Positions 52,091-60,532 of a stretch of 64,000 nucleotides of DNA are shown one piece after another (within the stretch, counting starts at the first letter, position 1; every line of letters starts with the position of its first letter). The stretch is taken from contig NZ_CP117849.1 in the NCBI RefSeq assembly GCF_026151165.2, positions 3,906,001 to 3,970,000 of the forward strand. The letters are read 5' to 3'. The position numbers were made by a program, and so were the translations under genes. This DNA is from Cryobacterium sp. SO2. Lineage in GTDB: Bacteria; Actinomycetota; Actinomycetes; Actinomycetales; Microbacteriaceae. Under the pieces are notes generated by a model. That model ran no database searches. It had not been told where the DNA came from and saw only the letters and a program-made list of their open reading frames with translations.

Positions 52091-52183
52091 GCTTACCCCC
52101 GAGTGGCGGTTGGTGGCAGAGTTTGCCATCGTGGGATATCGGCGCTCGCACTCGGGCGCCGCGCACTCTGCAGAAAGGCCACC

Positions 52184-52822
52184 ATGGTCAGCACGATCGG
52201 CATCCTCGGAGCGGGCCGCGTGGGCTCCGCCATCGCCCGCACCGCCCTCAAGGCCGGCTACGCCGTGCACATCGCCGGCTCCGGCCCGGCCGCCGACATC
52301 CAGCTGATCGTCGACATCGTCACCCCGGGCGCCGTGGCGATGACGGCCGCGGATGTGGCTGCCACCGCCGACCTCGTGGTGCTCGCCGTGCCGATGCACA
52401 AGTTCCACTCCGTCGACCCGGGCACCCTGGCCGGCCGGATCGCAATCGACACCATGAACTACTGGCAGCCGATCGACGGCAACCTGCACGAGTTCACCGC
52501 GGATGCCCGCAGCAGCAGCGAGGTGGTCGCCGCCTACTTCGCCGACGCCCGGCTGGTGAAGACGCTCAACCACATCGGCTACCACGACCTGGAAACCGAC
52601 GCCCGACCGGCCGGCGACCCCGAGCGGCACGGCCTCGCGATCGCGGGCGACGTCGAGAGCGCCGCCGTCGTGGCGGAGGTCATCAACCGATTCGGCTTCG
52701 ACCCGGTCTACGCCGGCCCGCTCGAGGCCGGCGCCGACTTCGAGCCGGGCTCGCCGATCTTCGGTGGCCGGCACACCGCGGCGGAACTGGCGATCGAACT
52801 CGGCCTGGCCGAGGCCGCCTGA
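52184..52822 (+). CDS. NADPH-dependent F420 reductase-like oxidoreductase
   Basis: A 212-residue Rossmann protein: TIGILGAGRVGSAIARTALKAGY (dinucleotide-binding), ADLVVLAVPMHKF, IAIDTMNYWQP and RLVKTLNHIGY. This fold is that of the NADP oxidoreductase/F420-dependent NADP reductase family; some members reduce other substrates. It precedes an LLM flavin/F420 enzyme by 163 bases, so it may supply reduced cofactor. Confidence 0.85.
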   Translation: MVSTIGILGAGRVGSAIARTALKAGYAVHIAGSGPAADIQLIVDIVTPGAVAMTAADVAATADLVVLAVPMHKFHSVDPGTLAGRIAIDTMNYWQPIDGNLHEFTADARSSSEVVAAYFADARLVKTLNHIGYHDLETDARPAGDPERHGLAIAGDVESAAVVAEVINRFGFDPVYAGPLEAGADFEPGSPIFGGRHTAAELAIELGLAEAA

Positions 52823-52860
52823 CCCAGCCCGCCCGACAGCCCCGCCCCTCCCCCGCGCGA

Positions 52861-52922
52861 CTGTTCCCCGTGCGGACAATTGCGTCCGGTGCGCCGGGTG
52901 CAATTGTCCGGAACGGGAACAG
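52861..52922. repeat. Long imperfect inverted repeat
   Basis: CTGTTCCC (52861-52868) and GGACAATTGC (52874-52883) pair with GCAATTGTCC (52900-52909) and GGGAACAG (52915-52922), with a five-base internal bulge on each side and a GC-rich loop. It lies between the reductase and LLM genes and lacks a T run. Confidence 0.8.
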
Positions 52923-52985
52923 TTACGCGGAGGCCCACCCACACCCCGCTCACACCCCCAGCTTCACCAGACATTGGACAAACCC

Positions 52986-54053
52986 ATGGAAATCGGCGCA
53001 TACAGCTTCGGCGACACCCCGTTGAACCCCGATGGCAGCGCGGGAAGCACAGCCGCCGCCATCCGCAACCTCTTCGACGCCATCGTGACGGCCGACCGGG
53101 TCGGCCTCGACTACTTCGGCATCGGCGAACATCACACCGTGAGCATGCCGGCCTCCTCCCCCGGCGCGATGATCGCCGCGGCCGCCGCCGCGACCAGCCG
53201 CATCATCCTCGGCAGCGCGGCGAGCATCATCAGCACGGATGACCCGGTGCGGGTCTTCCAGCAGTTCGCCACCGCCGACGCCATCTCCGGCGGCGGCCGG
53301 GTGGAGATCACCGCCGGCCGCGGGTCCTCCGTGGAGACGTTCCCACTCTTCGGCTACGACCTGGTCGACTACGACCGGCTCTACGCCGAAAAGCTCGACC
53401 TGTTGATGACCATCAACGACAGCGCTGCTGAGACCGGGCACGAGACCGTGACTTGGTCTGGCACCGTGCGGCCGGCGATCGACAACCTGGCCGTGGTGCC
53501 CCGCCCGGTCAACGGGCGACTGCCGATCTGGCTGGCCACCGGCGGCAACGCATCCTCGTCGGCGCGGGCAGGCAAGCTGGGCCTGCCGATCTCCTACGGA
53601 ATCATCGGCGGTGAGCCGCACCGGTTCGCACCGCTGGCCGAGCTGTACCGCCGGTCGGCGGCGCAGGCCGGGCACACCGACCACAGCAACACCAGCAATA
53701 TCAAGGTGTCCGTCGCCACGTTCGGCTTGGTCGCACCGACGAAGCAGGAGGCACTGGACCGGTTTTATCCGGGCTGGCACAACCTCAACGTGGAAATGGG
53801 ACGCCTGCGCGGCTGGGGCGCCCCCGACCGCCGACAGTTCCTGGCCCAGAGCCACGGGGCCGGTGCCTATTACGTGGGTGACCCCGATGACGTTGCCGAG
53901 CGCATCGTGCACCTGCACGGCTACCTCGGGCACATGCGGCACTTCATGCAGGGCGACTTCGGCGGGCTACCGCAGGAGCATCTGCTGGAGTCGCTCACTC
54001 TGCTGGCCACCGAGGTGAAGCCCCGGGTGGAGCGGCTGCTCGCCGCCAAGTAG
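52986..54053 (+). CDS. LLM class flavin-dependent oxidoreductase
   Basis: A 355-residue luciferase-like monooxygenase of the group that begins MEIGAYSFGDTP and has DYFGIGEHHTVSMPASSPG, IILGSAASIISTDDPVRVFQQF and GRVEITAGRGSSVETFPLFGYDL. This is the MsnO8/LLM subfamily 1 pattern, FMN-dependent in characterised members. Role unknown; it may work with the NADPH-reductase-like protein upstream. Confidence 0.9.
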   Translation: MEIGAYSFGDTPLNPDGSAGSTAAAIRNLFDAIVTADRVGLDYFGIGEHHTVSMPASSPGAMIAAAAAATSRIILGSAASIISTDDPVRVFQQFATADAISGGGRVEITAGRGSSVETFPLFGYDLVDYDRLYAEKLDLLMTINDSAAETGHETVTWSGTVRPAIDNLAVVPRPVNGRLPIWLATGGNASSSARAGKLGLPISYGIIGGEPHRFAPLAELYRRSAAQAGHTDHSNTSNIKVSVATFGLVAPTKQEALDRFYPGWHNLNVEMGRLRGWGAPDRRQFLAQSHGAGAYYVGDPDDVAERIVHLHGYLGHMRHFMQGDFGGLPQEHLLESLTLLATEVKPRVERLLAAK

Positions 54054-54119
54054 GGGCAACCTCCAATAAGAGCCGACCGCGGTTCGGGGCACCGCACGCG
54101 CACGAGGTACCCTGCGGAG

Positions 54120-54761
54120 ATGGACGCACGCGAGGACACACCGACCGCTGCACCCGCCCCGACGCGGCGGCGCGGCCCGTACCGCAAGACCGAAGCGCGC
54201 CGCAAAGAAATCGTGGCCGCCGCCCTGGAGGTCTTCTCCACCTCGGGCTACCGAGCCGGATCGCTGCGCGAGATCGGCGGCCTGATCGGCTTCGAACCGT
54301 CGTCGATCCTGCACCACTTCCCCAGCAAGGAAGCGCTCCTCGAGGCCGTGCTGGAATACAAGGAAGACAGCGACCTGCAAGCCAGAGACGGACGCACCGA
54401 CTTCGCCCCCGCCGAGATCCCCGCCCTGCTGCTGCGCCTGGCCGAGCTCAACGAGCAGGTGCCCGGCGCCATCAGCCTGTACGCGATCATGTCGGCCGAA
54501 TCGGCCACACCCGACCATCCCAGCGGCGAATACTTCCGGGTGCGCACCGAACGCACCCGCCGTGACTTCCGCACAATGTTCCAGAGCCTGGCCGATGCCG
54601 GCCTGCTGGCGCCCGGCGTCGACGCCGAGTACGCCGCGATCTCCACCTTCGCCATCTGGGACGGCATCCAGGTGCACTGGCTCATCGAGCCGGACGCGGT
54701 GAGCGTCACCGACACGCTGCGGGCGCACCTGCGGATGATCACCCGGGTCACCGACATCTGA
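54120..54761 (+). CDS. TetR family transcriptional regulator
   Basis: A 213-residue protein. HTH: ALEVFSTSGYRAGSLREIGGLIGFEPSSILHHFPSKEAL. The C-terminal part (LLRLAELNEQVPGAISLYAIMSAES and HLRMIT) resembles TetR_C regulators of sugar-related genes. It follows the LLM gene by 66 bases on the same strand. Target unknown. Confidence 0.9.
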   Translation: MDAREDTPTAAPAPTRRRGPYRKTEARRKEIVAAALEVFSTSGYRAGSLREIGGLIGFEPSSILHHFPSKEALLEAVLEYKEDSDLQARDGRTDFAPAEIPALLLRLAELNEQVPGAISLYAIMSAESATPDHPSGEYFRVRTERTRRDFRTMFQSLADAGLLAPGVDAEYAAISTFAIWDGIQVHWLIEPDAVSVTDTLRAHLRMITRVTDI

Positions 54762-54889
54762 GCACTCACTCTGGCGCCCCGAGCCGCAGCTATCGACGCG
54801 TTCGACGCGGCACCGCACGAAGTCACCGCGCTCATGCACGACTTATTCAGCGCCAGCAGGGCATAGGGCATAGGGACCGACGCCCCCGG

Positions 54890-55948
54890 TCACGGCAGCA
54901 GGATGACCTTGCCGTTGAGGGTGCGGGATTCGGCGAGCGTCAACGCGGCGGCAACCTCGGCGAGGGGGAACCGGGCCGCGATGTTGGGAACGATCGTGCC
55001 GTCGGCGACGAGGGCGAAGACCTGCCCGAGGTCGTGCTCGAGGTGGCGGCGGAATCGTGCCGGCCGGGCGCGGTGTCCGGCCCAGAGGTCGTAAAACGTG
55101 GCCGACCTGCCGTTGGGCAGGGCGCTCCACAGCAACGCCTGGCCGATGGCCTTCAGGAACGGCATGATCAGGGGCCCACTTCCGCTGACCGCGGTGATGA
55201 TCGAATAGGTCACCAGGGTGCCCCCTGGCGCAAGGAGGGTCCACGCCGTGCGCGTCATGGCCCCACCGACGTTGTCGAAGACCGCATCCACGCCCGTCGG
55301 CGCGATCGCACGCACCTGGGCGGCCAGGTCAGGGTCGCTGTAGTCCACCGGGATCACGCCGGCCGCGCGGAGCGCATCGTGGTGGCGGGATGCGGCCGCC
55401 CCGATCACGCGCACGCCAGCGTGCCGCGCGAGCTGGATCAGGATGCCGCCGACGCCGCCGTTCGCGCCGAAGAGCAGGATCGTCTGCCCGGCCGTGACCT
55501 TGGCGCTGCGGTGCAGCATCTGCCACGCCGTCACCCCGTTGACCACCACGGTCTCGGCATCCTCTGAGCTGATCTCGTCGGGCACAACGATGCTGTCCCT
55601 GGCCTGCACAGCCGCGTGCCCGGCCCAGGCGCCGGTCTTGGTCATGGTCGCGACCCGGCGGCCCACGAGGCCGGCGTTGCCGGCGTCGCCGGCCGCCAGG
55701 ACGGTGCCCACCAGGTCGTACCCCGGCGTGAACGGGAACGCCGGCTGGCCGAAATAGCGGCCGCGGCGCATGGACTGTTCGGCGAACGAGATGCCGGTGG
55801 CCTCGACGGCAACGAGCAGCTCCCCCGCCGACGCGACCGGCATCGGGGCCGTCTCCAGCAGCAGGCCGGCCGGTTCGACGAGGCCCGGCAGCACGACGCG
55901 GGTGGTGGTGGCGGGACGTGAAGTGGGAATTGAGCGGGTGGTAGTCAT
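54890..55948 (-). CDS. Zinc-independent MDR family quinone oxidoreductase-like protein
   Basis: A 352-residue medium-chain dehydrogenase/reductase. Catalytic-domain segments are PGYDLVGTVLAAG and GISFAEQSMRRGRY; the nucleotide-binding Rossmann fold has LLFGANGGVGGILIQLARHAGV. Zinc ligand Cys/His residues are lacking, as in quinone oxidoreductases. It would use NADPH on a carbonyl or enone. A TetR gene lies just upstream on the same strand and a TetR-type palindrome lies at its promoter. Confidence 0.9.
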   Translation of the reverse strand: MTTTRSIPTSRPATTTRVVLPGLVEPAGLLLETAPMPVASAGELLVAVEATGISFAEQSMRRGRYFGQPAFPFTPGYDLVGTVLAAGDAGNAGLVGRRVATMTKTGAWAGHAAVQARDSIVVPDEISSEDAETVVVNGVTAWQMLHRSAKVTAGQTILLFGANGGVGGILIQLARHAGVRVIGAAASRHHDALRAAGVIPVDYSDPDLAAQVRAIAPTGVDAVFDNVGGAMTRTAWTLLAPGGTLVTYSIITAVSGSGPLIMPFLKAIGQALLWSALPNGRSATFYDLWAGHRARPARFRRHLEHDLGQVFALVADGTIVPNIAARFPLAEVAAALTLAESRTLNGKVILLP

Positions 55949-55969
55949 CTGCGCTTCTCCATGGTTGTT

Positions 55970-55989
55970 GTGACTGTCTGAACAGTCAC
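55970..55989. promoter_or_regulatory. TetR operator upstream of the MDR gene
   Basis: GTGACTGT (55970-55977) and ACAGTCAC (55982-55989) form a perfect eight-base inverted repeat about CTGA, 21 bases upstream of the MDR ATG. A related copy lies at 56631 before the TetR gene. Confidence 0.82.
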
Positions 55990-56032
55990 TTGTGTGGGTA
56001 AATGAGACGCCGCCAGGTTGGCGGCGTCTCGG

Positions 56033-56626
56033 TTAGTTGTGGCGGATGCCGGCGGTGAGGGTGTCAGCCCAGCCGTCGGTGAGATCGGTGAGCTCGGCCT
56101 GCACGATCAGGTGGCAGAGCTGTCCATAGGCGATGAAGCGTTGCACTGCCGCGGGCTCGGCGCCGGATTCGCGGGCGACGGCTCGCACGACGCTGGCCAA
56201 GCCCTGGCGCACGGCGTCCCGAATCTCGGGCACATCGCAGGCGCTTTGCGCGTGGGCCTGCAGCATGATCAGGTCACGATCCTTGATCAGGTCGACATAC
56301 GCGGTGGTCATCGCGTCGAGCACGGCATCGGGATCGGTCGTTCCCGCTGCTGCCGCTCCCGCGACCAGGGCGGAGACGACCTGTTCGTAGCAGTGGCTGA
56401 CGGTTGCGACGAAGAGGCCGAGCTTGCCCGGGAACAGCCGGAAGACATAGGCCGGTGAGACCCCCGCCTTCTCGGCGATGTCGGTCACCGGGGTCGCGTG
56501 GTAGCCGGCGTGCGCAAAGGCCGCCACGGCGACGGCGACGATCCGCGCGCGCTGGTCCTCGGCGGTGGACCTGGAGCGGGTGGCCCGTGGGGACGGTGCG
56601 GCTAGGTCCTGGGGCTGAATCGTCAT
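56033..56626 (-). CDS. TetR family transcriptional regulator
   Basis: A 197-residue protein. HTH: AVAAFAHAGYHATPVTDIAEKAGVSPAYVFRLFPGKLGLF. The ATG at 56626 is chosen because homologous sequence begins about 20 residues later and a matching operator copy lies five bases upstream. Located before the MDR oxidoreductase, it most likely represses that gene and itself through the GTGACTGT-type sites. Confidence 0.9.
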   Translation of the reverse strand: MTIQPQDLAAPSPRATRSRSTAEDQRARIVAVAVAAFAHAGYHATPVTDIAEKAGVSPAYVFRLFPGKLGLFVATVSHCYEQVVSALVAGAAAAGTTDPDAVLDAMTTAYVDLIKDRDLIMLQAHAQSACDVPEIRDAVRQGLASVVRAVARESGAEPAAVQRFIAYGQLCHLIVQAELTDLTDGWADTLTAGIRHN

Positions 56627-56630
56627 GTAA

Positions 56631-56646
56631 GTGATTGAACAGTCAC
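56631..56646. promoter_or_regulatory. Second copy of the TetR operator
   Basis: GTGATTGAACAGTCAC shares the ACAGTCAC arm with the site at 55970 and has a degenerate left arm. It lies immediately upstream of the TetR start at 56626 and about 90 bases before the divergent membrane protein gene, so the repressor may control that gene too. Confidence 0.7.
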
Positions 56647-56732
56647 AACTCGGTTTTGTCAAGCGGCCCGGTCCCGGGCGGCGCCCCCGGCGCTGCTGTA
56701 CGGTGGACCAAACCCTGTCGAGAGGTGCCCTC

Positions 56733-57836
56733 ATGTCCGGGTCCGCTGTTGTCTCCCCCGTCGCACCCCGCCTGCAGCGGGACCGGTACATCGTGCCCGA
56801 TGTGGCCCGCGGGGTGGCGATCATGGCCATGCTCGTCGCTCACGCCGGACCCCTGATGGTCGGGCAGCCCTGGGCCACGGCGTTCCTGCAAGGCCAGTTG
56901 AACGATCTCGCCTCGCCGCTGTTCGCCACCACCATGGGCGCGGCCGCGGCGATCGTGCTGGCGAAGGCCGGCGCTGACGTATCCGCCCGCCGCACGGTGA
57001 TCGTGCAGAACGTCATCCGCGGCGTCATCCTGGTGCTGCTCGGGCTGTTCCTGTCCACCTGGGGCAGTTGGATCGCGATCGTGCTCTCGTTCCTGGGCCT
57101 CGTGCTCGCCATCGGCACGCCTCTGGTGCTGCTGGGCACCCGGGCGCTGATCGCCGTGTTGACGCTCGTGCTGGTTCTCGGCGCTCCGCTCAATGAGCTG
57201 ATGCTGACCGCCACCGGCCCGTTGATCACCGGCGGCGAGCGCACGCCGGCCAGCTTCCTGCTGGAGTGGTTCTTCCTCAGCCCGCACTACCGGGTGACGA
57301 ACCTGTTGCCGTGGTTCCTGTTCGGGGCGCTGCTGTTCCGCATCCGTTTCGGCGGCCGCCGGGCCGGCTGGATCCTGCTCGCGGTGGCCGTGCCGGCGTG
57401 GTGGCTCGGCCCGCTCTGGCGCGGCGTCACCGGCGAGGAGTTCAGCGCGTCCGGCAGCTATCTGGACACCCTGCACGACGCGGGCCTCGTGCTCGGCACG
57501 CTGGGCCTGATCATGCTGCTCGCCTCACCGCGCCGCCGGCCGGCCGCCGCGGCGGTGCACGCGGTCTTCCTGCCGCTCAAGGCGATCGGCTCGCTCTCGC
57601 TCTCGCTCTACGTGTTCCAGGTGGCCGTGGTGGCATGGATGTCGGCCAACGGAATCAGCTACGGCATCACCGATCCCGTGGCCTGGCTGGTTCTCGTGCT
57701 GGGGGTGCCGCTGGTGGGGATCCTGTGGTGGCGGTTCGTGGGCAAGGGCCCGATCGAGTGGCTGATCGGCGTGCTCTCCGGCCGCTACCGGCCGCGCCGC
57801 CGGGCCGGAATCGCGCCACGGAACGCCGCATCCTGA
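56733..57836 (+). CDS. DUF418/acyltransferase-like multi-pass membrane protein
   Basis: A 367-residue protein with about ten membrane helices. It opens with DVARGVAIMAMLVAHAGP, a hallmark of the DUF1624/DUF418 heparan-acetyltransferase-like families; PLFATTMGAAAAIVLAK, NLLPWFLFGALLFRI and IGSLSLSLYVFQVAVV follow. An AGAGG element precedes the ATG. May acylate an envelope glycan; no proof here. Confidence 0.82.
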   Translation: MSGSAVVSPVAPRLQRDRYIVPDVARGVAIMAMLVAHAGPLMVGQPWATAFLQGQLNDLASPLFATTMGAAAAIVLAKAGADVSARRTVIVQNVIRGVILVLLGLFLSTWGSWIAIVLSFLGLVLAIGTPLVLLGTRALIAVLTLVLVLGAPLNELMLTATGPLITGGERTPASFLLEWFFLSPHYRVTNLLPWFLFGALLFRIRFGGRRAGWILLAVAVPAWWLGPLWRGVTGEEFSASGSYLDTLHDAGLVLGTLGLIMLLASPRRRPAAAAVHAVFLPLKAIGSLSLSLYVFQVAVVAWMSANGISYGITDPVAWLVLVLGVPLVGILWWRFVGKGPIEWLIGVLSGRYRPRRRAGIAPRNAAS

Positions 57837-57888
57837 TCGGTCCGGCTAGGCTCTCGCGACCGGGCGGGCCGGGTGCTAGCTTCGGTGC

Positions 57889-58344
57889 ATGACCCCGCAG
57901 GAGCTTGAGAACCTGGTCTGCCTGCGCCGCGCCCGGGACATGATCGACCGGGACTACGCGAAGCCGCTGGACGTTCCCACCATCGCCCGCCGGGCGCTGA
58001 TGTCGCCGGCGCATTTCTCCCGGCAATTTCGCGCGGCCTACGGCGAGACGCCATACAACCACCTGATGACCCGCCGGATCGAGCGGGCGATGGAGCTGCT
58101 GCGCGCCGGCGCGACCGTCACCGAGGCGTGCATGGCGGTGGGTTGCACCTCGCTCGGTTCGTTCAGCTCACGGTTCACCGAGATCGTCGGCGAGACCCCG
58201 AGCGCGTACCGCGGCCGCGAGCACGGCGCGGTCAAGGCGATGCCCTCCTGTGTGGCCAAGGCGCACACCCGCCCGGTGCGAGTCGCATCGAGTGGCACCG
58301 CATCGAGCAGGATCGAAGAAGCACCCGGCCAGGCCGCGGCCTAA
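57889..58344 (+). CDS. AraC family regulator, DNA-binding domain only
   Basis: A 151-residue protein consisting of the AraC double HTH: IARRALMSPAHFSRQFRAAYGETPYNHLMTRRIERAMELL, then VTEACMAVGCTSLGSFSSRFTEIVGETPSAYR. An extra basic tail (about 35 residues) replaces a sensory domain. It is followed after 10 bases by a VOC protein, a frequent AraC-VOC pairing. Confidence 0.9.
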   Translation: MTPQELENLVCLRRARDMIDRDYAKPLDVPTIARRALMSPAHFSRQFRAAYGETPYNHLMTRRIERAMELLRAGATVTEACMAVGCTSLGSFSSRFTEIVGETPSAYRGREHGAVKAMPSCVAKAHTRPVRVASSGTASSRIEEAPGQAAA

Positions 58345-58354
58345 AGTCGCCGGT

Positions 58355-58768
58355 ATGACAATCTCACTCCAGTACTGCAACATCACCGTGAACGACGTCG
58401 ACGAGGCGATCGGCTTCTACAGTGGCGCGCTCGGCCTGCAGGTGCAGAGCGATGTACCCTCGGGCAAGTACCGCTGGGTCACGCTGGGCAGCGACGCGCA
58501 GCCCGGGCTCGAGATCGTGTTGTCGGAGCCCCACGCCGGCCGATCGCCGGCCGACGGCGACGCGATGCAGGAGCTGCTCACCAAGGGTGTGCTGCCGATG
58601 CTCGTGTTCCGCTCCGACGACGTCGACGCGACTTTCGAGACCCTGCGCGCCTCCGGCGCCGAGGTGCTCCAGGAACCCATCGACCAGCCCTGGGGCCCTC
58701 GCGACTGCGCATTCCGCGACCCGTCGGGCAACACCGTGCGGATCGCGCAGGCCCCGGCGGCCTCCTAG
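58355..58768 (+). CDS. VOC family (glyoxalase/bleomycin-resistance fold) protein
   Basis: A 137-residue protein with two beta-alpha-beta-beta-beta modules: YCNITVNDVDEAIGFYSGALGLQV and MLVFRSDDVDATFETLRASGAEV, ending FRDPSGNTVRIAQ. Usual length for single-domain VOC proteins. Co-transcribed with the AraC gene; its end overlaps the convergent TetR gene by four bases. Substrate unknown. Confidence 0.92.
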   Translation: MTISLQYCNITVNDVDEAIGFYSGALGLQVQSDVPSGKYRWVTLGSDAQPGLEIVLSEPHAGRSPADGDAMQELLTKGVLPMLVFRSDDVDATFETLRASGAEVLQEPIDQPWGPRDCAFRDPSGNTVRIAQAPAAS

Positions 58769-59409
58769 GCTTCTGCGGCCGGCGAGGCCGGAACCCGGCG
58801 GTCGGTGACGGCCGCCTGGTGCAGGGGCGCCAACGCCGAATCGAGGGCCGCTTCGAGCGGCCACGCCGAGCGCATCGGCTGGCTGAGCACGAGCCCACCC
58901 TGGATGGCGGCGAGGATAACCACGGCGATGCGCTGGGGGTCGACCGCCCGCTCGATCTGCCCGGCGGCCTGCATCTTCGTCACCCCGGCTGCCAGGGTGT
59001 CGCGCCACTGGGCCATGCTCGCACTGAAGAAAGCCTCGAGGTCGGGGTCGGTCATCGCGGCCTGCGTGGCCAGCGACCCGATCGGGCAGGCCCAGCGGCC
59101 GAGTCCCAGGTAATAGTCCACCAGGGCGGAGCGCCACTGGTTCCAGGACTCCCAGGTGCTCAGGTCGTGAATGAACGGCTCCTGGGCCTCGAGGAGCTGC
59201 TGGCCCTCCCAGGTTGCGACCTCGCGCACGAGCTCGGTCTTGCCGCCGGGAAAGTAGTGGAAGAGCTGGCTCTTGCTGGTGAGCGTGGCCGCGCGCACAG
59301 TGTCGAGGGTGGTGCCGCCGATCCCGGCGGCGAGGATCTGCTCGCCGGTGGCCTCGATGATCCGCTGCCGGGTGGCGCGGCCCCGCGCCGTGATCTTGGT
59401 CTCCTCCAT
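58765..59409 (-). CDS. TetR family transcriptional regulator
   Basis: A 214-residue protein. HTH: IIEATGEQILAAGIGGTTLDTVRAATLTSKSQLFHYFPGGKTELV; the FPGGK ending and CPIGSLATQ place it in the LmrA/YxaF-type TetR_C group. Divergent from an SDR gene with two palindromic operators in the short gap. Confidence 0.92.
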   Translation of the reverse strand: MEETKITARGRATRQRIIEATGEQILAAGIGGTTLDTVRAATLTSKSQLFHYFPGGKTELVREVATWEGQQLLEAQEPFIHDLSTWESWNQWRSALVDYYLGLGRWACPIGSLATQAAMTDPDLEAFFSASMAQWRDTLAAGVTKMQAAGQIERAVDPQRIAVVILAAIQGGLVLSQPMRSAWPLEAALDSALAPLHQAAVTDRRVPASPAAEA

Positions 59410-59427
59410 GGGCCGATCGTAGCGCAC

Positions 59428-59473
59428 TGGACCGTGCGGTCCATGTTGTGGTACGAATGGACCGTGAAGTCCA
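59428..59473. promoter_or_regulatory. Two TetR operator sites 30 bases apart
   Basis: TGGACCGTGCGGTCCA (59428-59443) is a perfect palindrome with a two-base centre. TGGACCGTGAAGTCCA (59458-59473) is a second, degenerate copy. The 30-base spacing puts them on the same DNA face. The second overlaps the SDR start codon region. Confidence 0.85.
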
Positions 59474-60429
59474 ATCCTGATGACATCCAGTCCATTTCCT
59501 CCGATTTCCCGGTCGCCGGTTTCGGGGCCGAGTCGACCGCGCTCGAGGTGGTGCGGGGCATCGACCTCACCGGACGTTCCGCCCTTGTCACCGGGGCGAG
59601 TTCGGGCATCGGGGTGGAGTCGGCGCGGGCGTTGGCCGCTGCCGGCGCAAGCGTCACGCTCGCCGTGCGGGATGTGGCCGCCGGCGCCCGAACCGTCGAG
59701 GACATCCGCTCGAGCACCGGCAACAGCGCCGTGCGGGTGGCCCCTCTCGACCTGGCCGACCTGGGCACGGTGCGGGCACTGGCCGCGTCGTGGTCGGAGC
59801 CACTGCACATCCTGGTGAACAACGCCGGCATCATGCACACCCCGGAACTGCGGACGCCCGCCGGCTGGGAAATGCAGTTCGCCGTGAACCACCTGGGCCA
59901 CTTCGCGCTCGCAACGGCGCTGCATCCGGCCCTGGCCGCCGCCGGCGGTGCCCGGATCGTGTCGGTGAGTTCGAGCGGGCACGGCTCGAGCGGCATCCGG
60001 TTCGATGACCTGTTCTTCCAGCGCGACGCCTACGACTCCGGGCTGGCCTACGGCCAGTCCAAGACCGCGAACGTGCTCTTCGCCCTCGAGGCTACCCGGC
60101 GGTGGGCGGATGACGGCATCGCCGCGGCCGCCCTGATGCCCGGCGGCATCTGGACGAACCTGCAGCGGCACTGGGACCCGGAGGTGTTGGCGGGAATGAA
60201 ACGCCGGTATCCGGGCAAGAGCCCGGCGCAGGGGGCGGCGACCTCGGTGTTCGTGGCCACCCGGGCGACGCTCGGCGTGGGAACGCCGGGCTACTACGAG
60301 GACTGCCACCCGGCGGCCGTGGTGCCGGGCATCGTCGACGGCATCTACGGTGTGCTCCCGCACGCGCTCGACCCAGACGCCGCCCGCCGGCTGTGGGAGG
60401 TCTCGGCCGAGTTTGTCGCCTCCGTCTGA
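59464..60429 (+). CDS. SDR family oxidoreductase (retinol dehydrogenase/WWOX-like)
   Basis: A 321-residue SDR, longer than classical ones: SALVTGASSGIGVESARALAAAGA, NNAGIMHTPE, catalytic IVSVSSSGHG and YGQSKTANVLFALEATRR. The HGSSGIRFDDL and YGQSKTANVLF elements are typical of the RDH/oxidoreductase group. GTG at 59464 or ATG at 59443 may start it; the operator overlap means repression would block either. Confidence 0.88.
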   Translation: MKSNPDDIQSISSDFPVAGFGAESTALEVVRGIDLTGRSALVTGASSGIGVESARALAAAGASVTLAVRDVAAGARTVEDIRSSTGNSAVRVAPLDLADLGTVRALAASWSEPLHILVNNAGIMHTPELRTPAGWEMQFAVNHLGHFALATALHPALAAAGGARIVSVSSSGHGSSGIRFDDLFFQRDAYDSGLAYGQSKTANVLFALEATRRWADDGIAAAALMPGGIWTNLQRHWDPEVLAGMKRRYPGKSPAQGAATSVFVATRATLGVGTPGYYEDCHPAAVVPGIVDGIYGVLPHALDPDAARRLWEVSAEFVASV

Positions 60430-60461
60430 CGGGTTGGTCGCGTGGGTCTGACGGGTCACGG

Positions 60462-60516
60462 GGTCTCGACCAGCGAACGGGTCACGCCCAGTCCGTTGGT
60501 CGAGCTTGTCGAGACC
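60462..60516. repeat. REP-like inverted repeat between convergent genes
   Basis: GGTCTCGAC (60462-60470) pairs with GTCGAGACC (60508-60516). The right part TTGGTCGAGCTTGTCGAGACC is the same family as the tandem copies at 43968-44075. It sits between convergent SDR genes and may also act in termination. Confidence 0.8.
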
Positions 60517-60532
60517 TGGCGAACCGGTGTGG

